64,000 nucleotides of DNA from Holothuria scabra. Its lineage: Eukaryota; Echinodermata; Holothuroidea; Aspidochirotida; Holothuriidae. A program made the translations under genes and the position numbers. Of the stretch, positions 23,563-35,147 are shown piece by piece (the stretch's first letter is position 1; each line of letters starts with the position of its first letter). The notes under the pieces are model-generated. The model was not told the DNA's origin and made no database searches. It saw only the letters and a program-made list of their open reading frames with translations. The stretch lies in assembly GCA_037179385.1 (NCBI GenBank), contig CM074193.1, forward strand, positions 5,415,547 to 5,479,546, written 5' to 3'.

Positions 23563-24883
23563 CAGTGGCGTCACCAGACTTTTCATTAGGGGGAGGGGGC
23601 ACTGGTGTGGCACAACAATATTGCATGGAGCTCCTGGGTTTTAGCGTGTTTGTGAGGCACTTAAGTCGCTATTTAAGTGTTCTTCTGTTGACTTAACACT
23701 GGTCTCAAAATCACCTCCAGAGTAACTTCCAGTAAGAAGTTTTGGTAAAAGAGTGATTCAACTACCAAGTGCACATCCGGCCGACATTTTGAAAAAGGGC
23801 GAGATGAACTATTGAGAAAAGAATTTGATGGGCAGTTCAATGTGTGTCTCTGTTGGGGTCCAGGAGGCGAAGCCCCCGGAAGCTCCTGGGTTTTATCGTG
23901 TTTGTGAGGTATTATTTAAAGTCGCTATTTAAGTGTTCTTCTATTGACTTAACACTGGTCTCAAAAATACCTAAAGGGTAACTTCCAGTAAGACTTTTGG
24001 TAAAAAAGTGATTCAACTATACCAAGTGCAGATCCGGCTGACATTTTGAAAAAGGGCGAGATGAACTATTGAGAAAAGAATTTGATGGGCAGTTCAATGT
24101 GTGTCTCTGTTGGGGTCCAGGAGGCGAAGCCCCCGGAAGCTCCTGGGTTTTATCGTGTTTGTGAGGTATTATTTAAAGTCGCTATTTAAGTGTTCTTCTA
24201 TTGACTTAACACTGGTCTCAAAAATACCTAAAGGGTAACTTCCAGTAAGACTTTTGGTAAAAAAGTGATTCAACTATACCAAGTGCAGATCCGGCTGACA
24301 TCTTGAAAAAGGGCGAGATGAACTATTGAGAAAAGAATTTGACTGGCAGTTCAATGTGTGTTTCTGTTGAGGTCCTGGGGGCGAAGCCCCCGGAAGCTCC
24401 TGGGTTTTAGGGGGTTTGTTAGGTATTCAGGTCGTTATTTACGGTTATTCTGTTGTCTTTACACTGGTCTCAAAAAAAAAAAACTTCCAGTGCGACTTCA
24501 ATTAAGAATTTATTGCTAACAAAACTAGTGAAACAACTTTCAAGAGCGGATCCGGCTGATATTTAGAAGAAGGAGAGCTGAACTCGAAAGAGAAAGAGAA
24601 AGCAGTTAGATGTGATCCTCTTAAGGAAAAAATGTACGCCTATGTAATCCTGCTTGAACTGTTACATGAGCTTTGCGCCACCTTCAGTTAGCGAAGTTGG
24701 AAGTGTGCAGAAATTTTTGAAAAAAAAAAAGAAGAAGAATCCAATCTTTAATATTTTCACAGTCACACTCTGACACTAAAGAAGGCATATCGTTTTTTAA
24801 AAATCTCAAATCTCATTTGGGGGGCACACGATTTTTCAGGGGGGTAGGTGCCCCCTGCCCCCCCCCCCTTGATGACGCCACTG
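23563..24883. mobile_element. hAT-like element with internal 255-bp tandem repeats
   Basis: The ends are CAGTGGCGTCACCAG and, inverted, CAGTGGCGTCATCAAG. The flanks CCCCGGCA and CCCCGCCC agree in 6 of 8 bases, so the target duplication is uncertain. The subterminal and internal sequence matches the 660-bp element at 10519-11178. It sits in the loop of the 20-26 kb foldback. No transposase. Confidence 0.72.
23629..24660 (+). repeat. Tandem repeat, period 252-257 bp, about 4 copies
   Basis: The word AGCTCCTGGGTTTTA starts units at 23629, 23881, 24138 and 24395 (periods 252, 257 and 257). The middle copies are almost identical and the last is diverged. Each unit ends GGCGAAGCCCCCGGA. It lies inside the hAT-like element. 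Confidence 0.9.
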
Positions 24884-25439
24884 CCCCGCCCCGGCCCCCA
24901 TCCCTTACGGTTATGCATAGGATAAAACAAAATATGTACAAATCAATGACGAAGCACCTTTGAAAAGTCAAAGGTAAAAACGTTGAGACAATAAAATAAA
25001 AGAAAGAGATTGCCCCAACCCCAAATTCGAATTTCAGGGGCTCTCTGAAGTCTGAAAGTTTTACCCCCGCCTCCTGCCCCAAGAGGTCAGATTGCCCCAA
25101 ACGCACAGATATACAGAAATGTTTCGGTATGAAAACATGTGTATTTAGTTTTAATGACCGCGCACATTATTCTACCTCTTTAGAATGTGGAAATATGAAT
25201 CTGAAGCAGATCCGTAATCCGTCGTTTTTCTGCAAATTTAGCTAAATTTATCACTTGCGATAAGTGAGTAATTCATCAATTCTGTGCAAGAATGTTGAGC
25301 TGTTGAAATATGGTGCGTTTGCATTATCATTTTACTGCAAAATGTTAAGATAATAAGACTCATTTCATCATTTTGTCGCAAAATGTTAAGATAATGCGAT
25401 GACTAAGTTCGTAATTTGATGGCACCTTAACGTTTCCAT

Positions 25440-25975
25440 AGAATTTAAGGTTCTAACTAGGCGTAATGGCAATTTTCCAAATTTTGCCGTTTTGACAAGA
25501 TGTTTTATCTTGGCAAAATGTCATATTTTCCGAATTTCGCCATTTTGACGAGATGTTCTAACTTGGCAAAATGACAAAATTCCAAATTTTGTCATGTTGG
25601 CAAGATGTTCTAACTCAGCAAAATGGCAATTTTCCGAATTTTGCCATTTTGACAACATGTTGTTACCCTGCAAAACGACAATTTTCTGAATTTTGCCATT
25701 CTAACAAGATGTTCTATTTCGGCAAAAGGAAAATTTTCGGAATTTCGCCATTTTGACAACATGTTCTTACTCGGCAAAATAACAATTTTCGGAATTTCGT
25801 CATTTTGACAAGATGTTGTTTGGTCGGCAAAATTTCAATTTTCCGAATTTTGCCTTTGTGACGAGATGTTTTATCTTGTCAAAATGATAATTTTCCGAAT
25901 TTTGCCATTTTAAGGAGTCCATTAAGTCGTCAAAATGTCAGTTTTACGAAAATTGTCACTTTGCCGAGGAAGTTG
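25440..25975. repeat. 52-bp-unit array, right arm
   Basis: About ten units, the reverse complement of the left arm. The spacing GGCAAAATG to GGCAAAATG is 52 bp. Units differ by scattered substitutions, so the array is not freshly amplified. Confidence 0.88.
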
Positions 25976-26370
25976 TTTCTTTTGAATGGCTCTTCTACGC
26001 TTCCGTAACAAACCGCTCTAAACCTATGAAAAGTCTGTTTACAGGCAAAATGGTGCTGATATTTGTGTCTTTTTTATGTGCAACGATTGAATAAAAGATG
26101 TCAAATTGAAGCATTTCCAGTTTAGAGGACAGCATTTTCCGCCAGAAACAACAGACTGTCTTTTTATAGAAAGTATCGCAGATTTAATCTTTTTTTATTT
26201 TTTTTTCAAATCAAATTTTACAATCTAATTTACACTTAAGCAGCTAGACAAATTTTCTTTCAAATTAATCTAAGGAGAACAACTCCTTTGAAAAGAGGAT
26301 GAAAAATCAGAGACACATCAGTTCGGTAGTTAGATGGAGTTTTAGGGCCTAGTTTCCAACCTATCGGTTC

Positions 26371-27750
26371 CAGGGGCGTAGCCAGTATGTAGCACTGTCG
26401 GCCAAGACGTCTTTTAAAAAAAGCACATATAAAATGGAACATATAACCAGAAAACCAAAAGACTTAGTGATTCCTTGCCGCTGAAATGTAAGGCTTTTTT
26501 TCACATTGACTTTGCTTTGCAATGTTTTTCAATTAACAGGGCTCCATAATGTCCCTAAAAAGTACACATGAAAGGCATCCAATCTTCCTACATTGAGATC
26601 CCCCTTGCCCTTTGTGAACACAAATGACATTTGACCTCCACCAAAAACTTCTGGGACCATGTATTCACTATGTGCCATCTACATGACAAGTTACAGGACC
26701 TTACAAGTGACCTTTCTTGAAAGACTGTGCAGGAAAGCTTGTCAGGCTTTGAACATGCTGACTCCAAATGAAATTTGACCTTTTGGAAAATCAATAGGGA
26801 TCATCTGCTCAATATGACCAATCCACACACTAAATATGAGCACAGTCACATGTACCGTTCTTGAGATATCGTGTTTACGAAGTTTTGACCTTTTTGACCT
26901 CTCATGATCCCAAATGACCTTTGACCTTCACCAAAAACAATAGAGATCATCTATTCAATATGGCCAACACACTCGCCAAATATGAGCACAGTCACACGTA
27001 CCGTTCTTGAGATATCGTATTTACAAAGTGTTGACCTTTTGACCTCTTTTGACCACAAATGACCTTTGATCTCCACCAAAAACAATAGGAATCATCTACT
27101 CAATATGGTCAATGTACACACCGCATATGAGACTAGTCACACTTACTCTTCTTGAGATGCCGTGTTAACAAGCAATTTCTAACGAATTTACCTATTGACC
27201 TCTCATGACCCCAAATGACCTTTGACCTCCACCCCAAAACAATAGGGATCATTTACTAAATATGACCAACCCACGCACCAAATATTAGATTAGTCACACT
27301 TACCCTTCTTGAGATATCGTGTTTACAAGCCAAAGCGCCACATACACACACGCACACACACACATACACACGACATCACCATCGCATAGATTCCTTGCCT
27401 GCCTTCGGCAAGGAATCAAAAATGAAAGGAAACTTCAAAATTGCCGTAATCGTCCACCTAAATCTTGTTGATTTTAGACAATCATGACTCTACAACGCTT
27501 CCATACTTTACCTTCAAACTTGTTTAAGCTCTTTATTTTTTGTAGGGGGCGGGTGAGGTACAAATAGAGTCGCAGGGGCCATCTCCTGCAATCTGGGAGG
27601 ATACGTGGAACCAAAATTTTCTCGCTGCGCTCCGCGCCAACTCGTGGTGGCGCTCCACTTAGATGGTTTCCCGTGTCATCGCCCCAATACAACATCTGGC
27701 GGCGCCCTTGCCTTGTGCCTACAATTTTTAAAATCCTGGCTACGCCCCTG
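26371..27750. mobile_element. hAT-like element, CAGGGGCG ends, 5-bp target duplication
   Basis: The 15-bp terminal inverted repeat CAGGGGCGTAGCCAG is perfect at both ends. GGTTC flanks both sides (26366-26370 and 27751-27755). It contains CTCCGCGCCAACT and GTGGTGGCGCTCC near 27640, as in the other group members. Length 1380 bp, of which about 950 bp is a nested tandem element. Confidence 0.8.
26470..27417 (+). mobile_element. Helentron-like non-autonomous tandem element
   Basis: It begins GATTCCTTGCC (about 26470). It contains about five units of roughly 140-150 bp, each with AAATGACCTTTGACCTCCACC and CTTGAGATATCGTGTTTAC. A CACACACGCACACACA microsatellite and a terminal hairpin GATTCCTTGCC / GGCAAGGAATC (27388-27417) follow. 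A central tandem core, a microsatellite and a 3' hairpin that repeats the 5' end is the layout of HINE/pearl-type elements. The assignment to Helentrons is an inference; there is no Rep-helicase here. Confidence 0.55.
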
Positions 27751-27755
27751 GGTTC

Positions 27756-28079
27756 AAGTCGAGCCGGCCACGGCCTTTTTCCAGTTGTGGCTCACTGGAT
27801 TGTTTTCCTACCCCATTACTTATGCGGAGCATCACGCAGAACGGCAGTAGTTTCCATGAGATACGGTATGTATTGTCCAGAGAAGCTTGAATGATTTTAT
27901 GGAGGATGAAAACAGTAAAAGGGGAGCATCTGATTCGCAAGAAGATGAATGTCAATACACCAATTACAACTTCCTAGATATGACTATTTGTCTATAACGT
28001 CTATGATGCAGGGGCGTCGATTTGATTTTCAAAGTGTGTGTGGGGGGATATGGCCTTAATTTTTCTCCTGCACTGGTAA
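27756..28079. other. Short unassigned interval
   Basis: A single CAGGGGCGTCGA hAT-like end is seen at about 28011 without a recognisable partner. No gene. Confidence 0.3.
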
Positions 28080-28087
28080 GGTGTCTA

Positions 28088-28800
28088 CAGTGGCATAGCT
28101 AGACATTTTGCGGGGGGGGGGGGGGGGGGTGCTCAATCATTAAAGATTTTTTTAAGTGTGAACAAAACTGTACTACAGGGACGTAATTTGGGCGAGCGAA
28201 ATTTTTGCCCTTTTCAAATATTTGAAAATATGGAGATCGTGTTGCAGAAAAAGTTGGGTTCTGGGTTTCCTGTAGAGCATTTCAAAAGTTGGGGGATTAC
28301 TGAAGAATTTGCAATTCCTATTGGCAAATCTGAGATTTAATGACAACCAAAAATCGTTGTTGCTGAATAATGTTATCCAACGCCTACGAAATGAGGCTCT
28401 CCGACGAAATTATTTGAGTCAAGAGCTTATATTGGAGAAAATTTGGAATTTTATGAAAAAAAAATTATGAAAATAACACTGTAGTTACCGGTGTCACTTG
28501 ATTATCTGGTGTCACATACAGCAAATTTCCGATTTTGTCACTTCCAGAGCTCGGAAAAGTTTACCAAACTGAAGGTTTAAGCGAGCACGTCTGCTTGGGA
28601 ATTGTAAATTGCAGGGCGCGAAACGCGTGGAAAATTTGTCCTTTTTGAAACAAATAATGACTAACATGATTGAGCTTTTCTTTAAGAGAATTCGGAATCT
28701 CATGGGTTGTCAAAACCACGCAGTAGGCTGGTTTCACAAATGACAAATTTCCGAATTCTTCATTTTCAATAGCTTTCTGCTCCACGTAGCTGCGCCACCG
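28088..28800. mobile_element. hAT-like non-autonomous element, 713 bp
   Basis: The ends are CAGTGGCATAGCTAG and, inverted, CGGTGGCGCAGCTAC. The flanks GGTGTCTA (28080-28087) and GGTATCTA (28801-28808) agree in 7 of 8 bases. The interior GAAGAATTTGCAATTCC relates to sequence at 37990-38040 and 38800. No transposase. Confidence 0.75.
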
Positions 28801-28808
28801 GGTATCTA

Positions 28809-30044
28809 AGAGGAGGGGACCCAGATACAAAATGGTGCTTCTTTAAGCAGTTGTTTAACAGTTTAAGGAGAAAGCGCCACTGCGTATCTTATCATGCATT
28901 TCTTTTGCTTCCGCTGTTATAGGCCGATACTAATACAGCAGGTGAGTAATTATGGTTGTCGGCTACTCTTGCTGAATTATCCCGGCGAACTTCCCACTTT
29001 CTTTTTACCGCACCTTCCCCTCCCCCTTGAGGTTCCTCAGTGAACGTAAACACTATGATATGAACGGGTGGGTGACATTCGTGGGTGAGGTGGGGATCGA
29101 ATAGCCTTCCAGTTTTGGGGGTAAGTCGGTGCAGGTGTTAAGAAAATATTTGTGGGAAATGTCCAGTGAGTCTTGGGAAAAATTATAAAGTAGCCCGCCA
29201 ATTCTGACAGATGGGATAGCTGATCATTTCATCTCAACTCTTGGTGCATTTTAAACTGTTTTTTATGCTCAAATTGTCTCATACTCCGAGAGCTTTCGTG
29301 GGCTTCGTCCGCTGAACCCCGCCAGGAGCCCTGACGTGGGCCCCTGGACCCAACGCGGTTATACTCTCGCTTCGCGCTCGTGGTGTTTGTTCGCAGTTGC
29401 TGGAACCACCCTTGCCCATACTCATTGCTCGGTACCCGTACCCGTACTCATGACTAATTTTTCTTTGGACTCGTACCCGTACCAGTACTCATGACCTGGT
29501 GCACGAGCCCGTCCTCATGACCTGGTTTCCGTACCCGTTTTCGAACTCATGGTCCCAAATTCACACTACAACACGTATGTCGTCATTGCACAAGATCTAT
29601 TTGAGACCGGTCTAAAACGGTTCCTATCCAATCAGGAATGCAGGAAATCAAAACAGGTGTTCATGAATGCAGATTAATAGTTTGTAAATACAGACTATTT
29701 ATGTCTGATTTCATAACTGGTATTGGTCAGTGAACTGGAGTCTCAGTTTCGAATGTGATGGTCTCGTGTCAAAACTTTATTTTGCCACTAGTTTAATACT
29801 GTATGCATCATTCTAAGTCGCATACATGAAATTAAAGTAATTTATATTGAAAAGATTAAAACAGCAGTCGTCTTAACTTGAAACGAAACAATTACAGTCA
29901 AAACTGTATTCATATTTTGCTTCAAAGAATCTTTCATAATATTTTAGTTATTTAGTATACCATATTCAAGGTAAAAAAGCAGTTACCCCTATTACAATTT
30001 CACAAGTTAAGGAGCAAAGTACTGTCATGCGACTCTCATGACCC
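28809..30044. other. Unassigned interval
   Basis: Includes a GC-richer patch at 29285-29400 resembling the coding-like tails of hAT-like elements, and the repeat listed at 29405-29545. A sequence near 29935 (CTTCAAAGAATCTTTC) is shared with 12045. No supported gene. Confidence 0.3.
29405..29545 (+). repeat. Degenerate GTACCCGTACTCATGAC repeat
   Basis: Four or five imperfect copies of a 25-35-bp unit with GTACCCGTACC and ACTCATGACCTGG. No coding meaning seen. Confidence 0.6.
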
Positions 30045-30130
30045 ATTCATGAATGATCTTAGGAACACGAAGAAAGAACGTGCTTTTAAAAGGAAGTTCA
30101 AAGACCAAGTGATTAATATGTATAAGCAAT
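30045..30130 (+). pseudogene. LINE RT C-terminal fragment (copy 1)
   Basis: Translates as NDLRNTKKERAFKRKFKD-like text, related to 42230-42310. The pattern (LRN, then FKRK-K) resembles the end of CR1/L2-type ORF2. A short relic, cut on the right by the 30140 foldback. Confidence 0.5.
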
Positions 30131-30139
30131 GACTTTGAT

Positions 30140-31003
30140 CAGTGGCGGAGCTAGGGATTTTGGTCAGAGGGGACGAAAATGGTCTTCAGGGGCGCTTCGA
30201 AGGAGTAAATACCATGAGTCTCAACAAGACTTTCCATTTGACTTTTCGCACCTGGTAGAAGACTAGTTTGACATTTCTCCTCTGCAAATTTTTCTATGAA
30301 AACATGTTTAAATTTTCTATCCATGGGCCTCCGAGGAAGAAAATTGGGTAAGGGGGAACTAAATTCTTTTATGGGGAAAAGCTCCGCGCCACCATGACTT
30401 GGCGCCGAGCGTAAGGAAATTTTGTCCTGAAATGCCTCTCAGATGTCTGGAAATGACATTTCTAAAGCCTATTTACCGCATATAAATAGGGAAAACACCG
30501 AGGGAACTGTTAAGAAATATTGATGATAATTTTTCTTCGTCTTTTTCTTTGTTTTCTTCGTTTTTCAGGTTTTTTTATTTTCGAGGGGGGGGGGGGGCAA
30601 GTTCCCCCCTTGCTCCTACCGGCGGACGCGCATGTTTCTTTCCCTCTCTTTCACATTCTAGTATGAAGGCGGTCATTATATTTTGTGTTATTGTCAGGTC
30701 TCGATTTAAGATTTTAATGTAATAATGGGCTACTTTGTGAAGATAAAGATTAAACCTGCTAGAGATAAATAGCAAGCAATCTTACAGAAGGAAAAATTTA
30801 TGGAAATTAATCCCCGTTAGGTCTTCATTTTTGGCATCTGGAAATCAAGATAAGTTCACGAAGGAACATTAATTGACGTAATTTACATCATGTTATCACT
30901 CTGAAATAGCCTTTAATAAAGTACATTGCAAGAATAGCCCAAGACAAAAGGTCTGCTTGGCCTTCAAGATACCGAATTCATAATAAGTAAAAGCAGCCTA
31001 AAC
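30140..31003 (+). repeat. Left inverted arm of the foldback
   Basis: Inverted counterpart of 36138-37039. The match ends inside at AGCCTAAAC (about 31003). The 60-70-codon frames in both arms are mirror readings of the same DNA and are not genes. Confidence 0.85.
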
Positions 31004-31726
31004 CGTCTACCCTTATTAGATGCAATTTTCTGGCTTTTGAGACCACGGAAGTACAGAAATAAGCATTTTCATGGGATTATCGTGCATTGTCAGAAATAGT
31101 CATTTATCATGAGAATGGTCACTTGAAGAAAAACAAGATGGAAACTGCTCATTAAAACTCTTAAACCGTTACCACTAAGATAACAGTTTTACTTGATTTT
31201 GACCTGAATGCTCTCATTAAATGATTTTGAAAAATGTTGTGGAAGCTATTTTGGTATCTTTATAAACTCTTTTTATTGTCTGTGTTAACAATTATCCCTG
31301 ACAACAAGAGGGCTATTTGCGCTACAGTTATTGTTGCGCCCTTTGCGACATCTTTTATTGGCCTGTAGGGTTAATTTAATGTCAGTGTGTGTATTTTGTA
31401 AGCTTTAAACACCCTTGGCGTGGAAGCAATTAACTAAGTACAGCGATAACATTCATTAGTGCGTATAAAGCATGAAGATGCGTTTCGGCAAAACCTATCC
31501 CTATATCGCAGAAGATGACCTTTTTCATCAGAATAAAGTGCAGATAGTACAGTTACTGATGACTGATGCATTTTGTTATCTGGGCCTTAAAACAACGCTA
31601 TTAAATTATGTCTTTTGCCAATAATGGTGCAAGAGTAAAGTATGTTCAAAACCTAAAAAGGCGCCGGCAGACGATTATTTCTGTACTTTTGTGGACTCAA
31701 AAGCCAAAAAAGGTTGCATCTAATAA
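31004..31726. other. Loop of the foldback, no gene
   Basis: AT-rich, without a supported ORF. The frame that starts at 31608 becomes coding only after the LINE junction at 31738. Confidence 0.4.
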
Positions 31727-31737
31727 GCCTAGGTTTA

Positions 31738-32042
31738 TCCGGGAAAACAGCCCAGACCAATTCACGTGCGTTTTCAAAAGTTTTCAGACACAGAAGGGGT
31801 CCTGCACTCGGCAAAAAATTAAAAGGAAATTCCTTAGACGGGAACAATATTTACATTTCTGCGATGTCTCTCTTTCGGTACGCAATTCTCGCAAGCGCAT
31901 TAGACAACAACTTGATAACATACGACAAAGGAATGGCGTAAAATATGCTTACATCCCTTGGACTGTTCCAGCTGCGATTATCACTGTTTTTAAAGATGGG
32001 TCACGGAAGAAGATTTCACATGTAGAGCCAATTAGCGCTTGA
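31738..32042 (+). pseudogene. LINE ORF1 C-terminal domain (truncated)
   Basis: About 100 codons remain after the insertion junction. The pattern DVSLSVRNSRKRIRQQLDNI, GVKYAYIPWTVPA and FKDGSRKKI matches the C-terminal domain of L1-type ORF1 proteins, the RNA-binding chaperone of the retrotransposon particle. The open frame itself starts upstream at 31608 in host sequence, so its first 43 codons or so are not LINE. The coiled coil and RRM are missing because of 5' truncation. Confidence 0.7.
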
Positions 32043-32369
32043 AGATTTGTTTATTGTTTATAGCGTGGCTTGTATTATTCACTTTCCAAACCAAACCAAG
32101 AATCTGGAGGCTACGATGAGGCTATCTCTCTTCTCTATATCTTCTATGTTCTTTTTGTTGTGTATCGGTTTATGTGTGTGTTTCGTGTTTTTCAAAAATT
32201 ACTCTCTCGATGTTGCAAGGATTGCAGTTATCAAGCAAAAGGCAAGTAAACGTAGTATTTAACAAAACAGGAACAAATTTTTTTTTGGTGATAGAGCTGG
32301 CTGACTTCAGGAAAAGTGATGGTTATTATTACATGTTTGATTGTATATACGTCATTTTTTTATCAACAT

Positions 32370-33551
32370 ATGGCAGGTGAAATTGTTATATCTTCCCTAA
32401 ATTATCGGGGATTACGTGATACGAGGAAAAGAATGGGTGTTTGTGACTTCCTGAAAAGTAGTAAGAGTCACATATTCTGTCTTGTAGACACACATTGGGA
32501 TGCTGATCTCTTTAATGTTGTTAAATCTGAGTGGAACATGAATGGGTACCTAGCTCCTGGGACAAATTACTCTAGAGGGGTTGCGGTGTTCTTTGACAGT
32601 AACATGGATTATGAAGTGGATAAAATTATATTTTCACCAGATGGAAATTTTGTTGCAATGGCTTCAAAAATGGGTTGTTATAGCATAACGTTTATATCAC
32701 TTTATGGTCCGAATGCTGACACGCCCTCTTTCTTTGATGATCTTCAACGTATTATTAAGGATTTTAATTTACCTTACTGCATCATTGTGGGGGATTGGAA
32801 TTTGACTATCGATCAAAATATCAATACTCTTAATTATTTACATATAAATAACCCTCGCTCAAGACAAGCAGTATTAGACTTAATGCAAAATCATGACCTG
32901 TCTGATGCTTGGCGGGTATTGCATCCGAATGATCGCTAATTTACCTGGTGTCAGAGGACTCCTCTCCAACAAGCCCGTTTAGATTTTTTTTTTCTGATTT
33001 CCTCTGGACTATTGAATGCTGTTACCTCTTCATGCATATCGCATGGATACAGATCGGACCATTCCCTAATTAGCACAGCCTTTAAGTTGGGTAATGTAAT
33101 CTCAGGCAAAGGGTACTAGAAATTTAATAATTCACTTCTCCATGATGAATCCTATGTCAATATGACAAAGGAGACAATCAATGATGTAATTAAAGAGTAT
33201 TGCTGTTTTCCATACAATCGTGATAATATTAACATTGTTAAACAGACAGATATTCAGTTTGTTATTAATGATCAGATGCTTTTTGAGATTTTGCTTTGCA
33301 TGATTCGTGGGAACACTATATCTTTCTCCTCTTACAAGAAGAGGAATACCAATGAACGGGAACTATTCTTATTAAGGGAGATTCGTAGTCTTGAAGATCA
33401 AAATTGTATAAGTGATTCTTCTAGAGAGCAGCTGCAAATGTTGAGTAATGAGCTTGAAGCCTTACGAGATGCAAAATTGACCGGTTGCATCATTCGTTCC
33501 ATGAGCGCAGTGGATCGAGGACGGAGAAAAACCTTCCAAATTTTTTCTTAA
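32370..33551 (+). pseudogene. LINE ORF2 endonuclease and linker (stops)
   Basis: The ATG at 32370 is a likely ORF2 start. APE-type endonuclease motifs: SSLNYRGLRD, LVDTHWD (the usual catalytic glutamate position is aspartate), SLYGPN, GDWN, RLDFFFLIS and SDHSLI. In-frame stops at 32937-32939 and about 33115 break the domain, after which the same frame stays open at 33162-33551 up to the KTFQIFS break. It would nick target DNA if intact; here it is dead. Confidence 0.82.
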
Positions 33552-33749
33552 TCTCGAGAAACGCAATATTGCCCAAAAAGTAATTAGCCATTTAAAAGTA
33601 AAAAATAACGAGGAAATTTTTTTCTCCGACAAAAATTAAAAAGGAAGTTTACAGTTTTTATAAAACACTTTACACTTCTCGTGAAACTGAATTATCGAAT
33701 ATCGATCTGAGGCACATATCGCTAGATTGCTTAACAGTGTTGTCTAATA

Positions 33750-35147
33750 GTGAAGCAGACTTCATGGAGGGCCCTTTATCTTATGATGAAGAGAGATAAG
33801 GGAGATAAGCCTAGAAATATTCTGAATAACTGGAGACCAATTACATTATTGAATGTGTCTTATAAAATTGCATCTGCTTGCATTACAAGCCGTATCAATT
33901 CTGTGTTACCGAAGCTTGTTTCTTTGGACCAGAATGGGTTTTTAAAGGGTCGATATATCGGGGAGTGCATTCGTACTATTTACGATACCATGTTTAGTTT
34001 AGCTAATGAGGAGCGTCCAGGGCTTCTCTTTGCAATAGACTTTGAAAAAACCTTTGATTCAGTTGCCTTTAGCTTTATCCAGAGAGCCTTGCATATTTTT
34101 AATTTTGGTCCTTCTATTATAAAATGGGTAAATACGTTTTATAATACAATATGGTCAAGCGTTCTAGTTAATGGTTTCTTTACTGATAGTTTCCCTATTG
34201 AAAGAGGATGTAGACAGGGAGATCCTTTATCCTCCTGTCTTTTTAACTTAGTGGTGCAGGTTTTAAACACATTAGTTTATATGAACCCTTTAATTCGAGG
34301 CATTGACATAGGAGGAAGAGAGTATAAAATGACCCAATATGCCGACGATACAACGTTTTTTCTTGACGGCTCTGTCCAAACGTTAAAAAGTGCTGTAGAT
34401 ACACTTGAACAATTTGGCAATATGTCTGGTTTGAAAGTTAATTCTGACAAATCTATTTTAGTAGGAATTGGCACACTAAGAGGCTCTTCAAATATTTTCA
34501 GAAAGGTCGGAAATTTCCGTTGGAATGAAGGTGATGACTTTAAGTTATTGGGCATTATGTTTAACACTGATTTACATAGAATAATTTCGATTAATTATAC
34601 GATTGCTCTGGAAAAAATGAAACGATTGGTTTATATGTGGTCAAAGCGGAATATTTCCATGTTAGGAAGAATAACTGTATTGAAATCTATTATTTTACCT
34701 CATTTAAACTATTACCTGCTATCCCTTCCTGACCCACCAAAAGAATTGTTGAATGAAATAAATTTACTATTCTTTAACTTTATTTGGAATGATAAACCGG
34801 ATCGTATTAGCAGGAAGCAGGTTATGTGTGAGTATGAGGACGGTGGTCTGAAAATGATTGATATTTTCAAGCATATTATTGCTCTGAAAGTTACATGTGT
34901 ATGTCGTCTATTCGATAGCAATACGGGCAAAAATTGTTTCAGTGCATGGTATCTTAGTAAATATGGGTTCACTATAGATGATGTGTTTAAAAATGGAGAT
35001 TATTTTTTCAAAAAAGCTGATGACAGTATTTTAAATCCTGTTTGGAAAGACGCATTTTACGCATTTCAGCACTATCTTGTTCAACTTCTTACTTTTTCAA
35101 GGACAAAAATATTATTCTCCTTCAACCGATTTGGAACAATAGTTTAG
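33750..35147 (+). pseudogene. LINE ORF2 reverse transcriptase (deleted)
   Basis: RT motifs: NWRPITLLNVSYKIAS, GFLKGRYIGECIR, FAIDFEKTFDS, ERGCRQGDPLSSCLF and QYADD (about residue 196-200, intact), then thumb. Just upstream of about 33800 the frame jumps from a GPLSYDEE-type sequence to DKPRNILNNWRP. The APGTDGL-to-motif-1 segment present in the downstream LINE is missing, an internal deletion of roughly 0.2 kb. The frame shifts near 35050-35100. Confidence 0.88.

Larger units (their letters stand above)
20080..26007. mobile_element. Foldback transposon with 52-bp-unit inverted arms
   Basis: The terminal TACGGAAGCGTAGAAG at 20080 is matched in inverted orientation at 26007, and ACAAAC flanks both ends (20074-20079 and 26008-26013), a 6-bp duplication. 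The arms (20080 to about 23258 without the LINE, and about 25412-26007) are roughly 600-640 bp of tandem units of about 52 bp. Each unit is a 37-bp near-palindrome (GGCAAAATGACAATTTT facing GCCATTTTGAC) plus a 15-bp linker GATGTTCTAACTC. The inner arm ends repeat a variant of the terminal motif (TATGGAAGCGTTAAGG). No transposase is visible. FB/Galileo and sea-urchin TU elements have comparable modular arms, but the 6-bp duplication leaves the superfamily open. Confidence 0.85.
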
